Of a stretch of 64,000 nt of DNA, positions 28,245 through 36,819 are shown one piece after another (position 1 is the first letter of the stretch; each line of letters opens with the position of its first letter). Location: the NCBI RefSeq assembly GCF_000413935.1, contig NZ_KE340379.1, positions 387,205-451,204 on the forward strand, in the 5' to 3' direction. Origin of the DNA: Acinetobacter colistiniresistens (lineage in GTDB: Bacteria > Pseudomonadota > Gammaproteobacteria > Pseudomonadales > Moraxellaceae). The notes under the pieces were generated by a model. That model searched no databases and had not been told where the DNA came from. It saw only the letters and a list, made by a program, of their open reading frames with translations. The translations under genes were made by a program, and so were the position numbers.

Positions 28245-29485
28245 TCGGATTCTCCTCTAAACCCACGATCAGGGCTGATCCATCTCGCTCTTTTTTTACG
28301 TGTAAATAAGGCTTTGGGGACAGCAACAACGGTGGTTGCTGCACTGAGTATCCAGAAAAATAGCGGGTACCAAATCACCCAGAAATAATTTCTCAAGAAA
28401 CGATTACCGTCATATCGTTTGTCGATGAATAAGCTGACAAAAAACTGAATCAGACAGGTGATCGCTAAAATGACGCCGTACCACTGTGGAAATAAGGATT
28501 TAATCTGCCATGCTGGGGACAGCGGAACGACTAATCCAAGGAAAAACAGGATAATGATCAGAAAAATGACGTATGCCCAAATCATACTGGTAATTGCTTC
28601 AAGCGCGACAGGCCACATTTTGAGTGCTGAAACTTTAAAAAGTTTGGGAAGGTAGGTTTTGATGACTTCAACGCCACCTTGAGCCCAACGCAATCTTTGT
28701 TTCCATAACCCTTTAAAGGTTTCAGGCATATAGATGTAACACAGTGCATTTGGAACATAGTGAATATCCCAGCCAGCGAGTTGGAGTTTCCAAGAGATAT
28801 CAATGTCTTCAGTGATCTTATCTTCTGACCATAACCCCACTTGCATAAGGGCTGTTTTTCTAAAGCCGGCAATGACACCTGAAACTGTAAAAATACGCCC
28901 ATAAGTTCGTTGTGCACGTTTAATTAAGCCAATAATGGATGAAAACTCACCGACCTGTAGTTTTCCCAGAATACTTGAACGATTTAAAATTCGAGGATTA
29001 CCAGTCACTGCGCCGACCTGATTGAACGCCGTCAGTTGATGCATCATCCAAATCGCAGCATGCGGATGCAGCAAAGCGTCACCATCAATACAAATCAGAT
29101 ATTCGTATTGGCTCACCATCATGCCAGAACGTAAGGCAAACGCTTTTCCTTGGTTTTCTGCCAGATGCACAACCCTTAAACTTGGATGTTTAAGCGCCAA
29201 CTCATCCAAAATATTTGCGGTATTGTCAGAGCTACCGTCATTGACCGCGATGACTTCAAATTGAGGATATTGTGTTTGTATTGCAAAACGTATGGTTTCT
29301 CGAACTTGAGCTTCTTCATTAAAACAAGGAATGATAATGCTGCATCCCTGTTCTGATATCTCGGGCAAGTGGTTTTGTTGATATTCACGTTTAAAGTAGA
29401 ACCATAGACCACCGACCATCCATGTCCATGCCATGACCAATGGATAGAGAAAAGCAAATAAAAAAAGAATTTCCATTAAGCTCAT
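28241..29485 (-). CDS. pgaC: Poly-beta-1,6-N-acetylglucosamine synthase PgaC
   Basis: Processive family 2 glycosyltransferase in the inner membrane, 414 residues. Two N-terminal hydrophobic stretches are followed by the catalytic domain with AVNDGSSDNTANIL, CIDGDALLHPHA (DxD-type), TVSGVIAGFRK, TEDIDISWKLQ (TED motif) and KQRLRWAQGG (QxxRW processivity motif). Further transmembrane segments close the C-terminal third. It polymerises UDP-GlcNAc into poly-N-acetylglucosamine, an adhesive biofilm matrix. The start overlaps the pgaB stop by four bases. Confidence 0.96.
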   Translation of the reverse strand: MSLMEILFLFAFLYPLVMAWTWMVGGLWFYFKREYQQNHLPEISEQGCSIIIPCFNEEAQVRETIRFAIQTQYPQFEVIAVNDGSSDNTANILDELALKHPSLRVVHLAENQGKAFALRSGMMVSQYEYLICIDGDALLHPHAAIWMMHQLTAFNQVGAVTGNPRILNRSSILGKLQVGEFSSIIGLIKRAQRTYGRIFTVSGVIAGFRKTALMQVGLWSEDKITEDIDISWKLQLAGWDIHYVPNALCYIYMPETFKGLWKQRLRWAQGGVEVIKTYLPKLFKVSALKMWPVALEAITSMIWAYVIFLIIILFFLGLVVPLSPAWQIKSLFPQWYGVILAITCLIQFFVSLFIDKRYDGNRFLRNYFWVIWYPLFFWILSAATTVVAVPKALFTRKKRARWISPDRGFRGESE

Positions 29486-31296
29486 GGTTGTGCTCCATGG
29501 ACCCGCTGATCAATAAAAGGATTGCGATAACTGATTGGGCTCTCATTTAAGCTCAGTGGTGTAAATAATTGTTCATGCACCACTTTTGCATTATCAAAGC
29601 GGTAATTGCTTAAAACCAATTTTTGGATTCCATGTCTTTGTAAGTTTAAAAACTGTTGTTGCAAGACCTGTAATTCTTTTGCGGAAGTTTGGTCTCGATT
29701 CACTAAGGTGACCATCAATCTGGCTTTTTGTGGGGCAGTTAAATGATCAACTTGTGCTATAAATTTTTGATAGGTATGGAGGTGGTCTAGACTGTCGATC
29801 TCAATATTCAGTAATGATACGAAGGGCAGATAGGTTTTAACAATTTGCTCTAAGCCCTGATCTGTTAAATCAGAGAGTGAAAGTTGTAGTGTTAAATGAA
29901 AGAGATTGCTTTGATTGAGATAAGGTGTGACCGCAGCTTGTACCTGCTGAGTCAGCTTTAAAATTTGAGCTTCTTTTTCCAGACAAGCTGAGTCCACAAC
30001 GGTGCTATAACGACATGCAAGGAGTTGGTCTGTTTTTAAAATAATGCCATCCAGATTGGGGTTATTCTGAATCAGGTCTTTACTTAAATCGACTGCTAAA
30101 TGAGTCTGCTTCAGATCGGGATAAATCGGTATCTGGGCATACACCCGATGAAAAACCCGTGTTCGGGCCTGCCAATGGGTACGACTTAAAATATCCTGAG
30201 CCAGCTTTAAATGTGTGGTTGGGAAATACGCTTGATCATCGTTTCTCTTATTATCATCAGTTAAAGCATTAACGATTAAGGTATTGGTTTTTAACGCACT
30301 TAGATTGTTTAATAAGCTGCCTAATTGCTGATTAAACAAGGCGTCATCTTGTGAAAATTGAGCTAGGTCAAATTGCAAGCCGCGCATGGGTTCATACTCT
30401 TGTCGTTGACCATATTCCATAAAACCCGTGAGTTGTTCACGTAAATTTTCTGCCGTTGGATTATTCGAAACAATGCCGCGTTGAAAGGTTGCATCATTGG
30501 CATCATTTAATTTTTCCGTCCCTAAACTAAAAGACAGAGGAAAGCCTGCTCGATTGGCAATTTGAGTGACTTGTGGGTTGACCGCACCATAGGGCCAAAT
30601 GATTGCAAGTGCATCTATTCCTAGTTTTTGCTGTAACACCTGTTTTGATTTCACCAAGTCGTTATAGATCCGCTGGCGGTATTCTGATTCAGTTTCATAG
30701 CGTTGATTGCTTAGATCATATTGTCGAGTCAGCGCGGCAGGTTTTTCATTTTTCTGTCTATTGGCCAGTACCCCCTTATGCAAATCATGACTATGGCTGG
30801 CAAATTCTACTAAACCTGATTTTTGAATTTCTTGCAGTTGTTCCCAGCTCATCAAGTTATTTTGACCATAGGCTTCATAAGCAGCCTGTGTATTACCTTC
30901 GGTCCAGCTGGTGACCAAAGCAAACACAACCGGAATTTGATATTGCTTGACCAAAGGATAGACATGGCTATATCCGCTTAAGGCGCCGTCATCAAAACTA
31001 ATCAAAACTGCATTTTTAGGCAGGGGAACACCATGTTGCCGAGAGGCTATAATTTGTTTTAAGGTAATTGGAGTCCATTCAGAACGTTTCAGCCATTCAA
31101 AAAACTGTACTAAATTCTGGGTATTAATGGCATAAATATCGCGGTCACCCGTTTTCAAGACATCGTCACGGACATCATGAAAGGTCAGGCTGACAAAATG
31201 ATGAGTGTCGAATTTTGCTTCGTCTGCTGCAAAGCTATGGATTGGAATGAGGATGACACAAGCTGAGAGTATTTTAAAAATATTAGAAAATTTCAT
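29482..31296 (-). CDS. pgaB: PNAG N-deacetylase PgaB
   Basis: Periplasmic enzyme of 604 residues that partly deacetylates poly-GlcNAc for export. The N-terminal polysaccharide deacetylase domain has the SLTFHDV and LISFDDGALSGY motifs (catalytic and metal-binding aspartates) and FASHSHDLHKG (metal-binding histidines). From about residue 310 a glycoside hydrolase-like domain follows. The N-terminus MKFSNIFKILSAC contains a lipobox-like LSAC, but the preceding stretch is only 12 residues, so a classical signal peptide cut near SFAADE is also possible. In E. coli PgaB is an outer-membrane lipoprotein. Confidence 0.95.
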   Translation of the reverse strand: MKFSNIFKILSACVILIPIHSFAADEAKFDTHHFVSLTFHDVRDDVLKTGDRDIYAINTQNLVQFFEWLKRSEWTPITLKQIIASRQHGVPLPKNAVLISFDDGALSGYSHVYPLVKQYQIPVVFALVTSWTEGNTQAAYEAYGQNNLMSWEQLQEIQKSGLVEFASHSHDLHKGVLANRQKNEKPAALTRQYDLSNQRYETESEYRQRIYNDLVKSKQVLQQKLGIDALAIIWPYGAVNPQVTQIANRAGFPLSFSLGTEKLNDANDATFQRGIVSNNPTAENLREQLTGFMEYGQRQEYEPMRGLQFDLAQFSQDDALFNQQLGSLLNNLSALKTNTLIVNALTDDNKRNDDQAYFPTTHLKLAQDILSRTHWQARTRVFHRVYAQIPIYPDLKQTHLAVDLSKDLIQNNPNLDGIILKTDQLLACRYSTVVDSACLEKEAQILKLTQQVQAAVTPYLNQSNLFHLTLQLSLSDLTDQGLEQIVKTYLPFVSLLNIEIDSLDHLHTYQKFIAQVDHLTAPQKARLMVTLVNRDQTSAKELQVLQQQFLNLQRHGIQKLVLSNYRFDNAKVVHEQLFTPLSLNESPISYRNPFIDQRVHGAQP

Positions 31297-33761
31297 TAGA
31301 ATCGTCCTCCAAAACCGAACAGGGCATAGGTTTGATTCTCATTGATGCCATCATAAGGATGTCGCTTCCAACCAATGCCATAATGCAGTGCCCAGATCCG
31401 AGACAATTGCCACTCATGTCGATATTGCGCATCAAAAATGGGTTTAGAGCCGTAATCTTGTTGCTGGAACAGCCCTGCATTGATCGAAAAATTTTGATTG
31501 AAGTGACGTTCGTAATTTCGCCAAGTCAGCCAGTCATGGTTCAAGTTGACCGCGAGGCTATAACTTTGTTTAGGACTAAAATAAGCAACGTTATCTAAAC
31601 GATTTTTTCCTAAAAATGCGGAAAAACCAGCTTGTGTGGTGTGATGGGCAGTTTGAAAAATACGTTGATTATAGTTTGCAAAAAAATCATGGCGTTTATT
31701 TCCATCACTAATATCGGTGTAGCCATATCCGGCATTGGCTTGTCGGGATTCATTTTGTTGCCATTGAATCGAAGCGCTATAAGATTCGCCATTTTCACCT
31801 TGATTGATGGCTTGTAATGGAATATTGGCTTGGGTGTTGAGGGATAATGCATACTGCCAATTGTCATTGAGTTGATGTGACCAATCCGCTCTGAAGCCTT
31901 GGCGCTGACCCTCAGTATTTTGAGAGGCAACAAGCGCCAAATTTTTACCTTTGTCTTGCCAGTGTAGGCCTAAACCAAAGCGTTGCTCTTGTAGATTACC
32001 ATCGGCATATTTTCCCCAAATATTCTGATGTTCAATAAAGAGACGATAATTGTCTGCAATCCAAGGTGAATATAAGGAGGTATTCGATTCGCGATCGCGT
32101 GCCCCTTTGAGTGATTGTAAGAGTTGATTTTGCTCCGAACGGCTACGTGAAAATCGACTTTCATGTGTAATCATCGCGTGATTGCGATCATCTAATTCCT
32201 GACTACTTTTTATGACGCTGCTATCGTTTGGATAATCTTCAACGAGATCTTTAGTTTGCTTACGCCAAGCTTGGATATCGCCAAGTGCTTGAGTGTTTTG
32301 CATGGCATTGATCCGTGTATATTTTGAGCGAGGTTCTAAACCATTTAAACGGTCAATACTGAGTTGAGCTTGGCGAGGGTTGTCACGCCAACGTTGGATT
32401 TTGGCTAAGTCATTTAAAAACTGAGCATTATTTGGAGCTTTGGCAACGGTAGCATTGAGATATTGTTCAGATAAATCGAGGCGGTTGTTATAAGCCATAT
32501 TTAGAGCAAGCAGAGATAGATATTCATTTCGATCTGGGTGTACATTTTTATCGACACCTTTGGCTTCGCTGTATTCATATGTAGGAAGCAGTTCATCAGT
32601 CAAGCGAATGAGTGCATTGGCATCCTGATATTTTTCTTGTTCGATCAATGAATAATACAGTGAGGTATAGAGGTTAATATCTGGGTAGTTTTTTTCAGTT
32701 AATAAGGTACGGTAGATCATCTCAGCTTCGGCTGGTTGTTTATTTGCAAGGTAGGTATCTGCAATGGCATGGCGTGTATAGGCAGGCATTTGCTCGATAG
32801 GGGGTAAGGGAACTTGCCCTAAGATGCTCAACAGCTGTTGTTTTCTCCCACGATAACTCAATGCATACAGGTAGTCATAATAGAAACGATTGAACATGGC
32901 CTGATTCGCTGGAATCTGCTGTGCAATTTGTTCGCCTTCTTTCAGAACTTGATCGAGTTGTTCAAAACTTTTGTGATCGGTTTCTGCACGAGCAGATAAA
33001 TATTTTTGCTGTTTGATTGCCTCATTTATGTTTTGTGAAAATTTTCCAACTCTAGTCTGCCAAGTTAAATTCTCAATTTTATCAGTGAGATGATGTTTTT
33101 GAGAAAAAGCGGTCGCCATTTCATAACTGCGAAGTGCAATTAAAATATTTAAATACTCATTTTGAATGGTTTCATTTGTTGGCTGTTGGGCATAAGCCAA
33201 CTGAATGGTTTGTAAGGCAGAAGTATTTTGTTGTAATAGGCGATATACATATGCGACGAGGGCAAGTTGTTCAGCATTCATAGGTTTGGCATCAAGATTT
33301 TTTAATATCTTCACTGCTTCAACTTGCTGTTTATTTTCTGCAAATAATACAGATTTTAGAATTGAAACTTGTAATTCATTATGTTTTTGATAAGGTTCAA
33401 ACTTTTCTAATAATACCAATGCGTCAGCAAACTGTTTTTGGTCTCGTAAAAGTTTAACTGTTGCGAGCTGAGCATATTCTGGGAATTGGCTTGGTAAAAT
33501 CCGCTGTGTTAAATGGGTCAAGGTAGTTTGGGGGATGTCTTGGATTTGCGAAGCTGACAAGAGGTAGTCAGCTAGAATTTTCTGTTGTTCAGGGTATTGC
33601 TGTAACAGCAATTCAAGTGTTGTCAAACCTTGTGTTGTTTGTCCATTTTTAATCTGAAAAATCGCTTTTTCTCTTAATAAATCAGTGGAGTGTGCATATG
33701 AAAGATTTGAAATTAAAAAAAACAATAGACTGGTTGGAAGGAATGGCTGAATATTTTTCAT
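31296..33761 (-). CDS. pgaA: PNAG outer membrane porin PgaA
   Basis: Outer membrane export porin of 821 residues, first gene of pgaABCD. A signal peptide (MKNIQPFLPTSLLFF, cut near SYAHS) is followed by a long TPR-type helical region (about residues 30-500, with ALVLLEKFEPYQKH and repeated helix pairs). The C-terminal 300 residues form the beta-barrel with alternating aromatic strands and end in TYALFGFGGRF, a terminal aromatic that fits barrel insertion. All four pga genes overlap or touch, so they form one operon. A perfect CRP-type palindrome sits 40 bp upstream of the start codon. Confidence 0.95.
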   Translation of the reverse strand: MKNIQPFLPTSLLFFLISNLSYAHSTDLLREKAIFQIKNGQTTQGLTTLELLLQQYPEQQKILADYLLSASQIQDIPQTTLTHLTQRILPSQFPEYAQLATVKLLRDQKQFADALVLLEKFEPYQKHNELQVSILKSVLFAENKQQVEAVKILKNLDAKPMNAEQLALVAYVYRLLQQNTSALQTIQLAYAQQPTNETIQNEYLNILIALRSYEMATAFSQKHHLTDKIENLTWQTRVGKFSQNINEAIKQQKYLSARAETDHKSFEQLDQVLKEGEQIAQQIPANQAMFNRFYYDYLYALSYRGRKQQLLSILGQVPLPPIEQMPAYTRHAIADTYLANKQPAEAEMIYRTLLTEKNYPDINLYTSLYYSLIEQEKYQDANALIRLTDELLPTYEYSEAKGVDKNVHPDRNEYLSLLALNMAYNNRLDLSEQYLNATVAKAPNNAQFLNDLAKIQRWRDNPRQAQLSIDRLNGLEPRSKYTRINAMQNTQALGDIQAWRKQTKDLVEDYPNDSSVIKSSQELDDRNHAMITHESRFSRSRSEQNQLLQSLKGARDRESNTSLYSPWIADNYRLFIEHQNIWGKYADGNLQEQRFGLGLHWQDKGKNLALVASQNTEGQRQGFRADWSHQLNDNWQYALSLNTQANIPLQAINQGENGESYSASIQWQQNESRQANAGYGYTDISDGNKRHDFFANYNQRIFQTAHHTTQAGFSAFLGKNRLDNVAYFSPKQSYSLAVNLNHDWLTWRNYERHFNQNFSINAGLFQQQDYGSKPIFDAQYRHEWQLSRIWALHYGIGWKRHPYDGINENQTYALFGFGGRF

Positions 33762-33800
33762 AAATAATTTGATTGTTAAGTATTTCTCACTTTTATTTTA

Positions 33801-33822
33801 ATATGTGATTTAAATCACATAT
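33801..33822. promoter_or_regulatory. Perfect CRP-consensus palindrome upstream of pgaA
   Basis: A 22-bp perfect palindrome: half ATATGTGATTT followed by its exact reverse complement. The core TGTGA-TTTAAA-TCACA equals the CRP/Vfr consensus TGTGA-N6-TCACA. Its centre is 50 bp before the pgaA start codon on the minus strand and about 95 bp before a small plus-strand ORF at 33907. FNR-type sites (TTGAT-N4-ATCAA) fit less well. Confidence 0.75.
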
Positions 33823-33906
33823 TGTCTTGCTTGTGTATAGCAATTTATTTTGCCTTTTTCTGATTAAATATTTATTTATCAGTTGCTTAAGATTTATAAA
33901 GATTTC

Positions 33907-34056
33907 ATGGCTAAATTTCAGGATATTTTTTATGTTTTTTCTATCTGTTGCTTTGTGTGTTTTGTGTTTTTACTTTTTATGCTGCGGATGAATGATGCAA
34001 TTAATATTCAAGGTCATAAATTTTGGATTCGATCCATATTCAGAATAGATGATTAA
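33907..34056 (+). CDS. Possible 49-residue membrane protein divergent from pgaA
   Basis: An ORF starting MAKFQDIFYVFSICC and ending FRIDD. Residues about 7-27 are strongly hydrophobic (one transmembrane helix), followed by a polar, basic tail (NIQGHKFWIRSIFR). The plan resembles many small regulatory membrane proteins. The ribosome site is weak (AAAG about eight bases upstream). It is divergent from pgaA and shares its upstream region, including the CRP-type palindrome. It is not matched to any family that I know; it may be a chance frame in AT-rich DNA. Confidence 0.3.
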   Translation: MAKFQDIFYVFSICCFVCFVFLLFMLRMNDAINIQGHKFWIRSIFRIDD

Positions 34057-34517
34057 GATTTTATAAAGATATTTTTAAGTAAAATCATGAAATTGTATAA
34101 TCTATATCTTCATCGATTTATGAGGTGCAGATGAATGACTGAGATGAGCAAGAAGAGCGCATATAAAATAAATTGATCTTTACTGGAATTACAAAAAGAA
34201 ATAAACGGATCTGTTGTGCAAAGTTGTTTGTAAAAACTCATTATCGAGCTCTTTATGCGGCAATGGAAGAGATCTCACCCGAGAAGATCAAGGCAACGTC
34301 CTTTGTAAGAAAAAGCTGACTCTTATCGCTTGGGCTCGCATTTACTTGAAGATGCAATCTATTGATAAGTTTGCCTTGAATAATATTTACACTTTTCTTT
34401 TGCAGAGTCTTGCAGACATTTCTTAAATTTGTAATCCTTGTTCAAAGGGTGTCTAGTTAAACTTAGGCAGGTGTTTGTTGTAGTCGGGCCGCTACAACTT
34501 AGCTAAAGAGCGCCTGT
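34057..34517. other. Unassigned region, possibly decayed coding DNA
   Basis: No intact gene. Between about 34230 and 34440 the three plus-strand frames contain peptide-like pieces with normal codon composition (for example ALYAAMEEISPEKIKATSF ending in a stop, then LGSHLLEDAIY in the next frame). A 70-codon frame at 34214-34426 is open but not family-like. This pattern fits a remnant broken by frameshifts, origin unknown. A hairpin with GTTGTAG and CTACAAC arms lies near 34473-34499, just before the next small gene. Confidence 0.35.
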
Positions 34518-34715
34518 ATGTTTAATTTAAAGATTTTTGACACAATCTCTACGGAAGTATTGACTTTAAAAAGTGATCTTGAACTGAATACTGAAATTCA
34601 ACTGATCACAAAATATAAAACTTCTCATTCTGAAGCCTATAAAAAAGCCATCGTTTTAATATTTAAAGAACGAGGGTATTCAAGCTTGGAAATAGGGCAA
34701 TTATTAGGGTCTTAA
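34518..34715 (+). CDS. Hypothetical protein of 65 residues
   Basis: Small, predominantly helical protein starting MFNLKIFDTISTEV. It has AAAGAG as a ribosome site 11 bases upstream. The C-terminal part (YKKAIVLIFKERGYSSLEI then GQLLGS) resembles the first two helices of a helix-turn-helix domain that then stops, so it could be a short DNA-binding protein or the truncated start of a longer one. No family recognised. It is next to a region that looks like decayed coding sequence. Confidence 0.4.
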   Translation: MFNLKIFDTISTEVLTLKSDLELNTEIQLITKYKTSHSEAYKKAIVLIFKERGYSSLEIGQLLGS

Positions 34716-34873
34716 TTCTTAGATTTCTTTGTTAAATCAAGATCACAGAAACGATACATTGCTAAGCGTCTGTATTTCTTTGAAATATAAGCAACTCTGG
34801 AAAATTGTTTAGTGGATATAACAGTATTGTTTAGCCAATATGCTATATTCCTTCAATTTTTTGGGTTGCTTAT

Positions 34874-35470
34874 ATGAATATAGAGCATATTAATTTAAAC
34901 CTATTTCATTTTATCAATGCTTCTGAAAATGCATCTGAATTTACAATAAAGCTTGCAATATTTGTTGCTAATGATTTGTTATATTTAGTGGTTTTAGGTT
35001 TTTTGATTGCTTGGTTAAAAGGAAGTTTTGCGGTTAAAAAGCAAATTGTTAAAGCGACAATTTTTACTTTAATTGCCTTTATTGTTAGCCAAATCATTTC
35101 GAGCTATTTTTATTATCCTCGTCCTTTTGTTGTAGAGATTGGACGGACGATTATAGAACATGCGCCGAGCGGATCATTCCCGAGTGATCATATGCTATTT
35201 TTTAGCACTATTGCTTTCTCATATTTATTTTCTCAGCAAAAGCGTATTGGTTATCTCTTTTTGATTCTTGCATGGTTTGTGGCATGGTCTCGCGTTTATT
35301 TAGGCGTCCATTATCCTTTGGATATGATTGGGGCGTTTACGCTTGCACTGTTACTTAACATGGTCGGTATCTCGATTTGGCAGAAATATGGAAATTACTT
35401 GGTGAGCTGGATTTTAAAAGTTTATCAATTTGTGTTCTCAAAATTTATCGAAAAGGGATATATACGTTAA
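34874..35470 (+). CDS. PAP2-family phosphatase, probable undecaprenyl-diphosphatase (BcrC-like)
   Basis: Inner-membrane phosphatase of 198 residues with five or six hydrophobic segments. The three acid phosphatase motifs are present in order: a Lys/Arg motif near YYPRPFVVEIG, the central PSGSFPSDHMLFFSTIAF with catalytic His, and SRVYLGVHYPLDMIGAF with the second His and Asp. The layout (LFHFINA start, motif 1 near residue 78) is that of BcrC/YbjG enzymes which recycle undecaprenyl pyrophosphate on the periplasmic side for cell-wall and surface polysaccharide synthesis. Lipid substrate specificity is inferred from similarity only. Confidence 0.88.
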   Translation: MNIEHINLNLFHFINASENASEFTIKLAIFVANDLLYLVVLGFLIAWLKGSFAVKKQIVKATIFTLIAFIVSQIISSYFYYPRPFVVEIGRTIIEHAPSGSFPSDHMLFFSTIAFSYLFSQQKRIGYLFLILAWFVAWSRVYLGVHYPLDMIGAFTLALLLNMVGISIWQKYGNYLVSWILKVYQFVFSKFIEKGYIR

Positions 35471-35509
35471 CTATTCAGTTTAAATTAAGCCACGGGTTTT
35501 AATCTAAAA

Positions 35510-35574
35510 CTACGGTTTAACCGTAGCAAGCAAAGCAATACTTTAGCCACATTCTCCAGATGTGGCTTTTTTTT
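35510..35574 (+). terminator. Hairpin pair ending in a terminator after the PAP2 gene
   Basis: A 17-bp palindrome, CTACGGTT-T-AACCGTAG (35510-35526), is followed by GCCACAT (35546-35552), seven-base loop, ATGTGGC (35560-35566) and a run of eight T. The second hairpin is a normal rho-independent terminator; the first may be an added structural element. Confidence 0.8.
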
Positions 35575-35617
35575 GGCGATTTAAATAAGCCAGTTCGATA
35601 CATATCTATTGATCGGA

Positions 35618-36069
35618 TTAAAACTTCTGATGGAGTCTGGATTGATGGTCTTGCATGATCGAAGAGATTTCATCATAAACAAGTCTGATTCTTGGGGAGA
35701 GCTTTGCTGAAGCGTGTGTGACCAACCACAATGGCTCTTCAAAGAGATAGGGTTGTTGAATACGAATAAAACCATCTGCAATGAAACAGGGAAGTATGCC
35801 GATACCTAAGCCAGCTTGAATAGCCGCTTTCTGCGTATTTAAGCTATTCAATTTTAAATCTGGTTCTCTTCCTGCAAGCTGTTTTAACCATCGAGCAGAC
35901 GGTAATCAATATGAGAATCCCAACCAATCAATTTTGAGGTTTTTATATCGGCTTTATCATCGATCAAAGAATATAAAGCACTCGACATTGTTCCAACCTG
36001 TTTTATTGTCAGCGCACCTTTATCTGATTGAATAAGGCTATAGGTGAGAGAGCTTCGGCTAACTCTCAC
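35618..36069 (-). pseudogene. LysR-family regulator remnant (effector domain, frameshifted)
   Basis: Two minus-strand frames together give the effector-binding half of a LysR regulator. The first (36069 to about 35884) runs to SHIDYRLLDG and stops. The second continues with SARWLKQLAGREPDL, NTQKAAIQAGLGIGILPCF and ends at 35618. Adding one base near 35898-35902 would join DYR to SARWLKQ, so a one-base deletion is likely. The whole N-terminal helix-turn-helix (about 90-100 residues) is missing; the remnant begins only a few bases from the end of the TetR gene. The gene is non-functional as a DNA-binding regulator. Confidence 0.8.
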
Positions 36070-36076
36070 GTTCTAA

Positions 36077-36709
36077 TCATTGATGCTTCTTGATCGCTTC
36101 TAATCCTGCTATAGAAAAAGTCATGAGATGTTGTACAAGTTGTTGGGACTGCATCTGCGAAATGTTTTGTATCGGTGTCGGGATATTGGTGTTTGCGATA
36201 ATCAACATTAAGCATGGTGCAATTACACTTAAAATACAGGGGAGTAAAGCGGGATGATGCTCATCTAGCCCAGAAACCTGACTGATAATTTTGCGTACAA
36301 AGTTGAATTTTCTTGCGCCGTCACTTGCCATAAACTCATGTAAGTAGGGAGTCGGAGAAAACAGTTCACGAATAAAGACTTTGCTATGCCAAACATCTTG
36401 CTCAACCAGCTTACTAATCAGTGTTTCGTAGAAAATTTCAAGTTTTCTGGTAGGTGGGACAGAACTCTCTACTAACTCAGCTAGCCGTTTCTCATCAATG
36501 TAATGTGTATGTGCTTCAGCTAAGACCGCCTTATATAAACCATCACGACCATCAAAATGATAGTTAATTGCAGCTAAATCTACCGTTGCGGCTTTGGCAA
36601 TTTGCTTATTTGTAGTTTGCGCAAAACCATTTTGAGCAATCAAGTGACCCGCAGCTTCGAGAATTTTCGATTTAGTTACATCACCATCACTTCGCCTAGC
36701 TCTCGACAT
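36077..36709 (-). CDS. TetR-family regulator, CecR-like
   Basis: A TetR/AcrR-family repressor of 210 residues. The N-terminal helix-turn-helix spans about residues 12-60 (KSKILEAAGHLIAQNGF, TTNKQIAKAATVD, LAAINYHFDGRDGLYKAVL). The C-terminal ligand domain resembles the CecR (YbiH) type. It is divergent from an efflux set matching ybhGFSR, which CecR controls in E. coli, so the same role is likely here. The intervening 110 bp contains an inverted repeat (36769-36793) suited to a TetR dimer. Confidence 0.88.
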   Translation of the reverse strand: MSRARRSDGDVTKSKILEAAGHLIAQNGFAQTTNKQIAKAATVDLAAINYHFDGRDGLYKAVLAEAHTHYIDEKRLAELVESSVPPTRKLEIFYETLISKLVEQDVWHSKVFIRELFSPTPYLHEFMASDGARKFNFVRKIISQVSGLDEHHPALLPCILSVIAPCLMLIIANTNIPTPIQNISQMQSQQLVQHLMTFSIAGLEAIKKHQ

Positions 36710-36768
36710 CTTTTACTCTGAATCAATCATTACTGATCAAGTATAGCTTTTTTTGTTAAATTGATATA

Positions 36769-36793
36769 GTTTAAATTTAAATTGAATTTAAAC
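36769..36793. promoter_or_regulatory. Inverted repeat, probable TetR operator
   Basis: Arms GTTTAAATT (36769-36777) and AATTTAAAC (36785-36793) separated by seven bases, between the divergent TetR gene and the ybhG-like gene. Spacing fits a TetR dimer. It is all A/T except for its ends and spacer, so chance is possible. Confidence 0.6.
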
Positions 36794-36819
36794 TTTAATT
36801 TAATTAAAAGGGTTATTCC

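Noticed and set aside
34214..34426. 70-residue plus-strand frame
   Set aside because: No ribosome site and non-protein-like start; neighbouring frames show better peptide-like pieces, so the region is more likely a remnant.
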